NCBI GenBank assembly: GCA_030427445.1
Contig: JAUIBQ010000010.1
Coordinates: 1 to 34,672, forward strand
From: a bacterium
Lineage (GTDB): Bacteria > Patescibacteriota > Saccharimonadia > Saccharimonadales > SZUA-47
DNA: 34,672 nucleotides
Reading direction: 5' to 3'
This document shows, piece by piece, positions 6,498-13,859 of the stretch. Within the stretch, counting starts at the first letter, position 1. The number at the start of each line of letters is the position of its first letter. The notes below the pieces were generated by a model, which saw only the letters and a list, made by a program, of their open reading frames with translations, did no database searches and was not told where the DNA came from. The position numbers were made by a program, and so were the translations under genes.

Positions 6498-8006
6498 CTA
6501 ATCCCCTACTCCATAACGGCGCATCAGTGTTGAATACATCACTCGCTCTCTCGTACCCAACGAGTCGTACTCAAGTATTGAAGTGACCCTTAGCAAGTTT
6601 GGATTATCGACATCTCCGTCTCCATCAGCATCGACATATTCACCAGTCACCTCTTCAATAGACTCTTCCCATTCGATAACAAGCTGAGGTGATGGTGTAC
6701 GATATGCACGACGCTCACCACTTCCTGTAATGTGAGTAATTCCAAATCCCATATCGTTGCCACTACTCCACCCGGTGCGCTGCACAATCTCCTGGACAAT
6801 GCTGGTTACATCTACTCGAGTGTCACTACCATTCTCACCACTACTCCATGCGTTTGGGTACCAATCAGTAGCGCTACTTGTGCCGACGTAGCCGTCCGAA
6901 GAGTTATTGTCTATAGCATTATCCACCGCGAAGGTACCGACCCACTCAGGTGCTGTATCCGCATCAACTCCACGCACCCTCAACCCAACGTAGCCGCTTT
7001 CATTGGCTCTCGAAACAAAGTTTATGTATGCATTCGTAACAGTCGCATCTTGAGGTAAATCTATCTCATCAAACTTAATGCCGACACTCTGTTCTCCTGC
7101 ACTTCCTCCATCGGTTAGATCGATTGTGGAGTCTGAGTAATCAAGCGCTCCTGGGCTACTCACACCCGAGCTTCTTTGCTCTACGATGTCGCCTGGTATG
7201 TCTGCGGCTAATGCCTCTAGCTCAGATATAACTGTATAGTTATTATTATTTGAATCGTACACATATATTCTCCAGTGTTGATAGTCGGTAGAGTTAAAGC
7301 TGACATCAATATCTTGAGGATTATCTGAACCGCTACAAGATATTGAGTCCGCAGATAAACCGTTCACTATCGTATTCCATCCTGAGCTGCTCGTAGGAGA
7401 TCCATTTTTAGCCTGCACAGCAAAACTATCACCTGCATACGAGCAATACCACCAGCTAACTCGAATAGTTTCTACATCACGTGGGCTTCCTAGGTCTATC
7501 GATGGCGATGCGACGTTGTCATCATCTGCGATGTATGTATAGTAGCTGTTATAATTTCCATCACCTATCCGATAGTGATAATTCCAATTTCTTGTCTCGT
7601 CAGTACCGACGTTTTCAATCACTCCACCGCTAGAATAGCTAGAATCCGCACTAACGGCTTCAACATATTCATTTGTCGTGATAATAGGTGCAGGCACAAC
7701 ACTTGCCGGCTCAATATACACCCTACCTTCAGCATTTGGTAAATCTATAGCTTCTGCATCTGCATCATAGTTCTCGACTTCATATGCAGTTGCTGAGTCA
7801 CCGACTGGAACACCTTCAAACGGCAAGTTGATGTAGTCTTGGATTTTTTGAAATGTGAGTGCTTCAGCAACTGAACGCTGGGATGCTCGAGCATTAGTAA
7901 TCATAAGAATCTGCAAAGACGTTGCCATAATACTGATCACTATCGTACCCAGAACGATTGCAACTAACACTTCAGCAATCGTAAACCCTTTTTGCACTTG
8001 TTTCAT
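6498..8006 (-). CDS. Large type IV prepilin with F5/8C-like and DNRLRE-like adhesive domains
   Basis: The class III signal is clear: MKQVQKG then F8, with TIAEVLV and glutamate at mature position 5. At 502 residues it is about three times a normal pilin. After the helix come a Ser/Asn/Asp-rich region, a beta-sandwich at about 140-270 with features of discoidin (F5/8 type C) folds (Trp-rich core, SIDLGSPRDVETIRVSWWY), and a region at about 280-450 resembling DNRLRE/carbohydrate-binding modules (ATVTNAYINFVSRANESG, then RTPSPQLVIEW). A DADGDGDVDNPN stretch near 460 resembles a calcium-binding loop. It is the first gene of the pilin operon, with a good promoter 8 nt before the ATG. Sugar or surface binding by a pilus tip is inferred. 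The domain names rest on pattern recall and need a profile search. Confidence 0.8.
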   Translation of the reverse strand: MKQVQKGFTIAEVLVAIVLGTIVISIMATSLQILMITNARASQRSVAEALTFQKIQDYINLPFEGVPVGDSATAYEVENYDADAEAIDLPNAEGRVYIEPASVVPAPIITTNEYVEAVSADSSYSSGGVIENVGTDETRNWNYHYRIGDGNYNSYYTYIADDDNVASPSIDLGSPRDVETIRVSWWYCSYAGDSFAVQAKNGSPTSSSGWNTIVNGLSADSISCSGSDNPQDIDVSFNSTDYQHWRIYVYDSNNNNYTVISELEALAADIPGDIVEQRSSGVSSPGALDYSDSTIDLTDGGSAGEQSVGIKFDEIDLPQDATVTNAYINFVSRANESGYVGLRVRGVDADTAPEWVGTFAVDNAIDNNSSDGYVGTSSATDWYPNAWSSGENGSDTRVDVTSIVQEIVQRTGWSSGNDMGFGITHITGSGERRAYRTPSPQLVIEWEESIEEVTGEYVDADGDGDVDNPNLLRVTSILEYDSLGTRERVMYSTLMRRYGVGD

Positions 8007-8014
8007 TAGTTATA

Positions 8015-8042
8015 AGTATAAGCGAGATGGACTTCTTTTCAA
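8015..8042 (-). promoter_or_regulatory. Promoter of the pilin operon
   Basis: On the minus strand, TTGAAA (8037-8042), a 16-nt spacer and TATACT (8015-8020) lie 8 nt before the ATG at 8006. The mRNA would be leaderless or nearly so. It is divergent from the promoter of the membrane protein gene at 8082. Confidence 0.6.
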
Positions 8043-8069
8043 AGGCCTTCAGCCTCATGCGATTCATGC

Positions 8070-8075
8070 TACAAT
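8070..8075 (+). promoter_or_regulatory. -10 element, leaderless start of the 8082 gene
   Basis: TACAAT ends 6 nt before the ATG at 8082, so transcription should begin at the start codon. No clear -35 is seen. Confidence 0.5.
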
Positions 8076-8081
8076 ACGCTT

Positions 8082-8669
8082 ATGGCTACAAAGAAAAAAC
8101 CAAACAAAAACTCCCTTTCAAAACCCACTGATTCAGACAACTTAGAGGTGACTCGGATTACACGCACGATGTTCCTGGTCGTCCTCACATTGCTTACCTT
8201 TATCATCGTCTCTGATTCGTGGAATCTTATCTTACGTGAAAAAATCGTATGGTTAGTTAGCGGCATCTTTTTATTGTTTATTGTCAGCACTGTCGTGTGG
8301 ATGTTGGCATCCACTGCAAAGCAATCCCGTTCATCATCACTTTTTTATAGACTCGCTCTCGTCGTGACATTGATTTTGCTTGCTGGACTTTTCACCTACA
8401 ACGAGCGTGGTATGGCAAGCACCTCTACTCCGCTTTACGTACTGCCTATCTTGGTTGCAGCAACATTGAAGAACCGCCATATTTTAATCGGTACCGCATT
8501 TTTATCAATCGCAACATACATCTACACAGCCGTTGCGTACTTTAACCTGAATTTCAATGAGGGCTATCGAGTCGAGCTCTACTCAAAGTTAATTCTCTTT
8601 AGTGGACTTATTTTGTGTATTACATGGCTTGTCATGATTCTCGTCGGCTTACGCAAAGATTCACGGTAA
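8082..8669 (+). CDS. Six-helix membrane protein, unknown function
   Basis: The 195-residue protein has a basic N-terminus (MATKKKPNKN) and about six predicted membrane helices (near 28-44, 54-74, 89-105, 115-128, 133-153 and 168-190), with no large soluble domain. The layout recalls the membrane halves of sensor kinases, but no kinase or cyclase domain follows. It is divergent from the pilin operon across a 75-nt gap, and its 3' end overlaps the minus-strand protease-like gene by 9 nt. The start is supported by a -10 element 6 nt upstream. I do not recognise the family. It is probably a real gene because the whole frame encodes well-formed helices and a promoter precedes it. Confidence 0.75.
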   Translation: MATKKKPNKNSLSKPTDSDNLEVTRITRTMFLVVLTLLTFIIVSDSWNLILREKIVWLVSGIFLLFIVSTVVWMLASTAKQSRSSSLFYRLALVVTLILLAGLFTYNERGMASTSTPLYVLPILVAATLKNRHILIGTAFLSIATYIYTAVAYFNLNFNEGYRVELYSKLILFSGLILCITWLVMILVGLRKDSR

Positions 8670-9305
8670 TCTCAAAATATCTTTAGCGCTTAATCTTGTT
8701 AGATCAAGTACAGACAACTCTTTATTGTTCTTAAGTACTTGGTCTATAAACCACGTACCAGCTTTGTACAGCCTCCACTGCTCTTTTGTTTTAGGATCAA
8801 TAAACCCCCATCTTTCGTAATCTTCCCATTGCCATGGAGTGTCGACGCTACGGATTGATTTCACCCATCGATTGAGTGTTTCTTCGTCTTTAGGGTATAT
8901 GCCGTATGGCTGTACATTTCCAAGCATCTCTCTTTCAAAAACCGTAGCCAGTCCTTCATAAATCATGCACTCTATCAATGGTGTATCTTCGCCGTTGCCA
9001 GTGTAGCCTTGAGCAATGTGCAGCCCTTCGTGATAAATTGTGCTTTTAAGTTGCTTGAGCTGTTCTTCTTTGTCTGCGAAATCTATTAAAAATCCAAGTG
9101 ACATTATTACCGGACTATACGCATACCCACCGACACCGAACTCTTTCATAATTCCCGGATCATCTTGATCAAAAAAGTATATCTTTAAATTGCTTGGTAA
9201 GCTCGGCAGCAAGCCTCTAAGCTCATCGTACCAAATTTCGATTTTTGGCAATATAGATGACTGTACTGTGTCATCTCCTAGTTTGTGGATGACTTTTATA
9301 GACAT
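8661..9305 (-). CDS. Predicted zinc metallopeptidase (DUF2268-like, HExxH)
   Basis: The 214-residue protein carries a zinc-binding H92-E93-G-L-H96 motif (YHEGLHIAQG) and a downstream glutamate, E117 in IYEGLATVFE, giving a gluzincin-type HExxH...E site. The C-terminal YKAGTWFIDQVL also fits DUF2268/YjaZ-like proteins. No signal peptide or membrane helix is seen, so it is probably cytoplasmic. It starts 4 nt after the lysS stop and is very likely co-transcribed with lysS. Its 3' end overlaps the convergent membrane protein gene by 9 nt. Peptidase activity is predicted from the motif; substrate and role are unknown. Confidence 0.75.
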   Translation of the reverse strand: MSIKVIHKLGDDTVQSSILPKIEIWYDELRGLLPSLPSNLKIYFFDQDDPGIMKEFGVGGYAYSPVIMSLGFLIDFADKEEQLKQLKSTIYHEGLHIAQGYTGNGEDTPLIECMIYEGLATVFEREMLGNVQPYGIYPKDEETLNRWVKSIRSVDTPWQWEDYERWGFIDPKTKEQWRLYKAGTWFIDQVLKNNKELSVLDLTRLSAKDILRLP

Positions 9306-9309
9306 TTCC

Positions 9310-10833
9310 CTAATTCCCGTGTTTGAGGTCGGGGTAGATAGACTTTGTTGTCTCGTCGATGTCGCTTCGAAGCTGTGGGAACGGCACGCCCTCTCGTGCG
9401 GTGATTGCCTCTAAGCTCCAGAAGATTCGCTCTGAAAAGCCAAGCCCACACGCTGGAGGCATACCGTATTCAAGCGCTTCGACATAATCGATATCCATCA
9501 TTTGTGCTTCATCGTCACCATCATCTCGCATTTTCTGTTGCTCCAAGAAACGTCCGTATTGATCAAGTGGATCATTGAGCTCACTGTATGCTTTGCACAT
9601 CTCACTCCCGCCAAACACTAGGTTAAACTGCTCGGTTAAGCGCTCATCACTTGACTGCAGCTTCGCGAGTGGTTGCATAAATGTAGGCATGTCGATAAGG
9701 AAAGCTGGACCGCTCACTGTTTTACGATACTTTTTCCATAGCTTATCAAGTGAACGCACTCTATTATCTTGCTCTTCTACTTCGAGGTTGTGCTCTGCAA
9801 GTTTCGTTTGGATATCTTCCATCGATGATTCAAACACATCGATGTCGTACTGCTCCTTCAGGATTCGCACGAAACTAATGCGTGGGAACGGTTCGTTGTC
9901 TGCCCCGAAGTTTACGACTTGACCATTTGCGAGTTCGAACTCTCGTCTTCCCCAGACTTGATCGACCATATAGCGGATCATGCGTTCTGTCAGCTCCATG
10001 CCGTCTTGCCAGTCAGCATATGCCCAGTACCATTCCATCGCGTTATGCTCAGGTAAATGCTCTTCTGTGTAGTTTTCATTTCTAAATCGTGGACCGATGT
10101 CGTAGACTTTTTCAAAGCCTGCAACAAGTAGTCTTTTAAGTGGCAATTCATGAGAAATACGCAAGTAAAAATCCTGATCAAGCGCGTCCATGTGTGTCAC
10201 AAATGGGTTCGCATCTGCTCCTCCTGCAGTGTTCTCTAGCACAGTATTGTTAACTTCGATAAATCCTTCTCTATCGAGAAAATCACGCGTCGCTTTCCAG
10301 AACTTACTTCTTCGTATAAAGCGTTCACGAACATCAGGGTTCACGTTCATATCAACATAGCGGCGGCGGAACCGCTCTTCTTTGTCCGTAAGTTGTTCAG
10401 GCAATGGTCGAAGTGCTTTTGTAAGTAACCTCAGAGTTTTACACGATACTGATATCTCGTCCGTCTGCGTCTTGATCACTTCTCCGCTACATTCAACGAA
10501 ATCGCCTGTGTCGAGTAGACTAATCTCGGTTGGCATGATGAGCTCGCTTTGACTGCGGTCAGCTTCTTCATTCGTATCACCTTTTCTAATGAATAGCTGG
10601 AGCTCACCCGAATCGTCTTTCAAGACTATAAACGCGAGCTTACCGAACTTACGGATGGACACGATCCGTCCGACAACAGTCGCAGTTTGTCCCTGCAATG
10701 AATCAAAGTTGTCTCTGATATCTGCAAGTTTTTGCGTACGCTCTGCAGTTGCCGGGTATGGATTTATACCAAGTCCTTTTAGTTCTTCTAATTTTCTCAG
10801 TCGCTCGTCGCGATAATCTTTTAGTGTACTCAC
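9310..10833 (-). CDS. lysS: Lysyl-tRNA synthetase, class II
   Basis: LysRS charges tRNA-Lys with lysine. The N-terminal OB-fold anticodon-binding domain is at about 50-150 (ATVVGRIVSIRKFGKLAF). Class II motif 2 is seen in RFRNENYTEEHLPEHNAMEW (about 251-270) and motif 3 in CGLGFSERIFWSL near the C-terminus. The length of 507 is normal. The start is GTG at 10833, preceded by AAAGGA with a 9-nt spacer. The SD and GTG lie in one arm of a 24-nt imperfect inverted repeat whose other arm is about 140 nt upstream, so initiation may be controlled by RNA folding. A predicted peptidase gene follows after 4 nt. Confidence 0.96.
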   Translation of the reverse strand: MSTLKDYRDERLRKLEELKGLGINPYPATAERTQKLADIRDNFDSLQGQTATVVGRIVSIRKFGKLAFIVLKDDSGELQLFIRKGDTNEEADRSQSELIMPTEISLLDTGDFVECSGEVIKTQTDEISVSCKTLRLLTKALRPLPEQLTDKEERFRRRYVDMNVNPDVRERFIRRSKFWKATRDFLDREGFIEVNNTVLENTAGGADANPFVTHMDALDQDFYLRISHELPLKRLLVAGFEKVYDIGPRFRNENYTEEHLPEHNAMEWYWAYADWQDGMELTERMIRYMVDQVWGRREFELANGQVVNFGADNEPFPRISFVRILKEQYDIDVFESSMEDIQTKLAEHNLEVEEQDNRVRSLDKLWKKYRKTVSGPAFLIDMPTFMQPLAKLQSSDERLTEQFNLVFGGSEMCKAYSELNDPLDQYGRFLEQQKMRDDGDDEAQMMDIDYVEALEYGMPPACGLGFSERIFWSLEAITAREGVPFPQLRSDIDETTKSIYPDLKHGN

Positions 10834-10989
10834 GTCAATATATCCTTTGTTTTAAGTGGTAAGAATTGGCAATGTATAGTTTTTTGAGTACTTACGAATG
10901 AGCGTATCCTTTGATACGTGAGTGAGGAATACTCGGAAAATATGCTTTGAGAATTCTTAGCACTGCAAAGGATATTTAGTCGTGAGTAC
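10826..10989 (-). promoter_or_regulatory. lysS leader: inverted repeat that can sequester SD and GTG start
   Basis: On the coding (minus) strand, 10989-10966 and 10849-10826 are complementary: 9 bp (GTACTCACG/CGTGAGTAC), a 5-nt internal loop, then 10 bp (ATATCCTTTG/CAAAGGATAT). The second arm contains the lysS SD (AAAGGA) and GTG codon. Between the arms, 10918-10903 forms a small hairpin (CGTATC-AAAG-GATACG) with another CAAAGGATA, and 10891-10886 holds another GTACTC, so competing structures are possible. No T-box TGGNACC or lysine-riboswitch core was recognised. The repeat is directly seen; the switch is inferred. Confidence 0.6.
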
Positions 10990-11051
10990 AAACCAGCCAT
11001 ATCTAAGACAACAGTTTACAGGAAAATGATTAGTTGTAACAGAGCTGCGCT

Positions 11052-11510
11052 TTAGGAAATACTCTTGATAGTGAAAACGTTGCTACCGCCAGGCATTTTC
11101 AGCTCGACAGTGTCACCAAGTTTTTTGCCTAGCGTTGCCTGACCAATCGGAGATTCGTCAGAAATTTTCCCTTCGCTTGGGTTTGCTTCTACAGAGCCTA
11201 CGATAGTAACCTTTTTCGTCCCCTTGTCACCTTTAAGCTCAACAGTATTGCCGATACCGACAACGTCTTTTGAGGCAGCCTCTTTGATGATTTCACAGTG
11301 TTTCAAGATATGATCAATCTCTCTGATTCGTATCTCATTTTTTGACTGCTCCTCTTTCGCGCTTGCGTATTCAGCATTTTCGCGAAGATCTCCAAAATCA
11401 CGAGCGATTGCGATTCTCTCAGCTATCGCCGAGCGCTCTTCCGCTCGTCTTTGTAGCTCATCTTCAAGATCTTTTTTACCACTTTTAGTCAATTTAAATA
11501 CATCAGCCAT
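11052..11510 (-). CDS. greA: Transcription elongation factor GreA
   Basis: GreA inserts a coiled coil into the RNA polymerase secondary channel and stimulates cleavage of backtracked RNA. The 152-residue length is typical. The N-terminal coiled coil (about 1-75) includes the acidic tip region DFGDLRENAEYASAKEEQ. The C-terminal FKBP-like domain has the conserved SPIGQATLGKKLGDTVEL stretch. The start is ATG at 11510 with AAGGA about 8 nt upstream. It lies between proS and lysS on the same strand. An 8-bp inverted repeat (11556-11563 with 11582-11589) lies about 46 nt upstream of the ATG. Identity is firm. Confidence 0.95.
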   Translation of the reverse strand: MADVFKLTKSGKKDLEDELQRRAEERSAIAERIAIARDFGDLRENAEYASAKEEQSKNEIRIREIDHILKHCEIIKEAASKDVVGIGNTVELKGDKGTKKVTIVGSVEANPSEGKISDESPIGQATLGKKLGDTVELKMPGGSNVFTIKSIS

Positions 11511-11555
11511 CAGTCTTTCCTTCTTTATTTACGTTATATTCTTGCTAATTTATAT

Positions 11556-11589
11556 GTTGATTTTTCTCTGTCACTTTTGGTAAATCAAC
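11556..11589. repeat. Inverted repeat upstream of greA
   Basis: GTTGATTT (11556-11563) and AAATCAAC (11582-11589) form an 8-bp inverted repeat with an 18-nt loop, about 46 nt before the greA ATG. No T-run follows on either strand, so it is not a clear terminator. It could be an operator or a leader hairpin. Confidence 0.35.
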
Positions 11590-11631
11590 GATACCTGTAC
11601 TATACAGCAGTTGCCGTGAACGTCGCAACGC

Positions 11632-12885
11632 TTACGCTTGGATTTTCTGTTGTAGATTCTTACAAAGTTCTTTGAGTGCGATCATCTCATTTTCGCCGTT
11701 TTCACGACTTGTTAGCTCTACAGAATCATCTGCCAATGTCTTATCACTCACCACAACTCTGTACGGTATGCCCATAAGCTCTGCATCAGCAAACTTGCTG
11801 CCTGGCCGCTCATCACGATCATCAAACAATACTTCTATACCACTATCTCTCAGTTCACTGTAGAGTTCTTCTGCCTTTTCGTTTCCTGCATCTCCGATAC
11901 CCACAAGATACACGTGATACGGAGCAATATTTGCTGGCCATACGAGCCCATGCTCGTCGCTCATCATTTCTGCAATCACACCCATGACTCTTGTTACACC
12001 TACTCCATAAGAGGCTAGGTACAGCGGCTTATTTTTGCCGTCTTTGTCGGTATATGTGAAGTCCATTTTCTCAGACTTCTCTGTGCCGAATTTAAAAATG
12101 TTACCAACTTCTGCGCTCACAGTTGGAGTAAGCTCGCTCTTATCAATTCCAAGTTCTTTTGCTGCCTCATCTAGCACTTCTTCATTTACTGCTACGGTCT
12201 GATCTTCATTTACATAGAGTGTGTCTTCACCAGCCTCACAAATCGTTTGGAACTCGTGGCTGAACTTCGTAAACGCGCCACCGCTAGCAAATGTTACAAA
12301 TGTTTTGTCTCCGATTCCGAGTCTTTGAAAAATCTTGTTATATGCTTCTATCGCTTTTTCATAGTATTGGTCACAGTCTTCTTCTGTCGCATGCACAGAA
12401 TACATGTCTTTCATGACAAATTCTCGTCCGCGCATAATTCCACTTTTGCTTCGGAGCTCATTTCGGAACTTCGTCTGAAACTGATAAACACTCTGTGGCA
12501 AATCTTTATAACTATGTACATGTTGTTTGAGCATCTCGATAATCGCCTCTTCGTGCGACCATGCTAAACCGAGTGGCGACCCATCTTTTAGCTCCGTCTT
12601 AAACCACACATCTACCGCTTCGTCATCCCAACGACCAGTTTCTTGCCATGTATCAGGTCTTTGCAGTGCGGTCATGATAAGTTCACCGCTGTTAATGGCG
12701 TTCATTTCTTCTCGTACGACTTGTTTAATCTTTTCTACAACTCGTATACCTAGAGGTGTGTACGCATATACTCCCGCCATCACCTTGTAAACAAATCCTG
12801 CACGGATAAGAAGCTGGGCATTTTTCGCCACCTCGTCAGCTGGTGCGTCTTTTAATGTCTTCGTAAATAGTTGTGTTCGTCTCAT
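11632..12885 (-). CDS. proS: Prolyl-tRNA synthetase, short form without editing insertion
   Basis: ProRS charges tRNA-Pro. The class II core is complete: motif 1 region near LGIRVVEKIKQVVREEM, motif 2 in FRNELRSKSGIMRGREFVMK, motif 3 in ASYGVGVTRVMGVIAE. An HGTP anticodon-binding domain closes the protein (HVYLVGIGDAGNEK onward). At 417 residues it is much shorter than bacterial ProRS of about 570, because the YbaK-like INS domain between motifs 2 and 3, which removes mischarged alanine, is missing. The start is ATG at 12885 with AGGA about 7 nt upstream and a promoter at 12913-12942. No separate YbaK/ProX editing gene is in the window. Confidence 0.95.
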   Translation of the reverse strand: MRRTQLFTKTLKDAPADEVAKNAQLLIRAGFVYKVMAGVYAYTPLGIRVVEKIKQVVREEMNAINSGELIMTALQRPDTWQETGRWDDEAVDVWFKTELKDGSPLGLAWSHEEAIIEMLKQHVHSYKDLPQSVYQFQTKFRNELRSKSGIMRGREFVMKDMYSVHATEEDCDQYYEKAIEAYNKIFQRLGIGDKTFVTFASGGAFTKFSHEFQTICEAGEDTLYVNEDQTVAVNEEVLDEAAKELGIDKSELTPTVSAEVGNIFKFGTEKSEKMDFTYTDKDGKNKPLYLASYGVGVTRVMGVIAEMMSDEHGLVWPANIAPYHVYLVGIGDAGNEKAEELYSELRDSGIEVLFDDRDERPGSKFADAELMGIPYRVVVSDKTLADDSVELTSRENGENEMIALKELCKNLQQKIQA

Positions 12886-12912
12886 AGTGTTGTCCTGTTA
12901 ATCAATAATAAA

Positions 12913-12942
12913 AGTGTAGTAAAAATAAGTATCAACCCTCAA
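12913..12942 (-). promoter_or_regulatory. Promoter of proS
   Basis: The minus strand has TTGAGG (12937-12942), an 18-nt spacer and TACACT (12913-12918). The predicted leader is about 20 nt and contains AGGA before the ATG. Confidence 0.45.
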
Positions 12943-13037
12943 GCGGGCTTTGTCATGTTCGGCAGTAGTCGATACTTCGTCATGAGATGTATTGTAGCGT
13001 AAAAGCTAGATGAACGCGAGAGCTGTAATGTAACCGC

Positions 13038-13859
13038 TTAAAGTGAAACTCCCGAAATCAGTATCGTGAATGCTAAGAGGTTCTTAAGAGCATGCACATA
13101 GATTGCCGGCCACAATGAATTTGTTTTCTCAACTACTATCACCAGCGCAGCTGAAAGTAGAGTCGTATCCACCATTGCAATCCAGTTAGGGCTGCTTCCA
13201 CTCAGCAACTCAAGATGCATCACACCAAAAAGCACGCTGACGATAAGCCCAGCAACCCACTTGGGCATCCAGTTTCGGACAGTGCGATACATAAATCCTC
13301 TAAATAACACCTCTTCAATTATTGGCGGGATGATGACAAACATAACAAAAAGCACAATTGCATTTACTGGGGTTAGACTAAAGTCCACGCCAAAATCTTG
13401 CTGCTGATCAAGATTGATGATGTCCTGGAGAAACGGCAACACAAGCGATGCGATAAAAGCAAATGAGACAAAGTACCCAGCATACGCCAACAGTGACCAT
13501 GCTGCGTCACTCCACGCCGGTTTTCTGTCTAGACCAATAACTTTTACTAAGGATTTACCCTTCGCTTTACAGACAAATACAAGCAACAAGATGAGCAATG
13601 CTGACGATAATACGTACATTGCTAGCACTACAGCATTGTTAGAAAAAAGATCTTCAATTCTCGAACTATCAAACCCGAAACCAAATCTCAAAACTATACT
13701 CACTAAAACTGCCGCGACTAGCTGACTCGCGACAAAAGCGAATACGCCCCCAACTAACACGAGTAAGCTGCTCGCTACTTTATGTAATGTCGATTTTTGC
13801 TTATCTTCGACATTCGGGCTATGTGGTCTCGCTGGTTTATCCAATAATTCTTCCGACAT
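13038..13859 (-). CDS. CPBP-family intramembrane metalloprotease (Rce1/Abi type)
   Basis: This is a polytopic membrane protein of 273 residues with about eight helices. CPBP motif 1 is E182-E183-x3-R187 (IIEEVLFRGF), motif 2 is H215 in LFGVMHL and motif 3 is H256-x3-N260 in YVHALKN; these are the expected catalytic and metal-binding residues. CPBP proteins act in prenyl-protein processing, bacteriocin self-immunity or membrane protein turnover; the substrate is unknown here. The ATG lies 23 nt inside the end of rseP in another frame, so the two intramembrane protease genes are translationally coupled. The N-terminal 25 residues are soluble and polar. Identity as CPBP is firm; physiological role is open. 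Confidence 0.9.
   Translation of the reverse strand: MSEELLDKPARPHSPNVEDKQKSTLHKVASSLLVLVGGVFAFVASQLVAAVLVSIVLRFGFGFDSSRIEDLFSNNAVVLAMYVLSSALLILLLVFVCKAKGKSLVKVIGLDRKPAWSDAAWSLLAYAGYFVSFAFIASLVLPFLQDIINLDQQQDFGVDFSLTPVNAIVLFVMFVIIPPIIEEVLFRGFMYRTVRNWMPKWVAGLIVSVLFGVMHLELLSGSSPNWIAMVDTTLLSAALVIVVEKTNSLWPAIYVHALKNLLAFTILISGVSL

Noticed and set aside
10834-11051. T-box or lysine riboswitch before lysS
   Set aside because: No T-box TGGNACC core or recognisable L-box core is present; only the inverted repeats could be supported.
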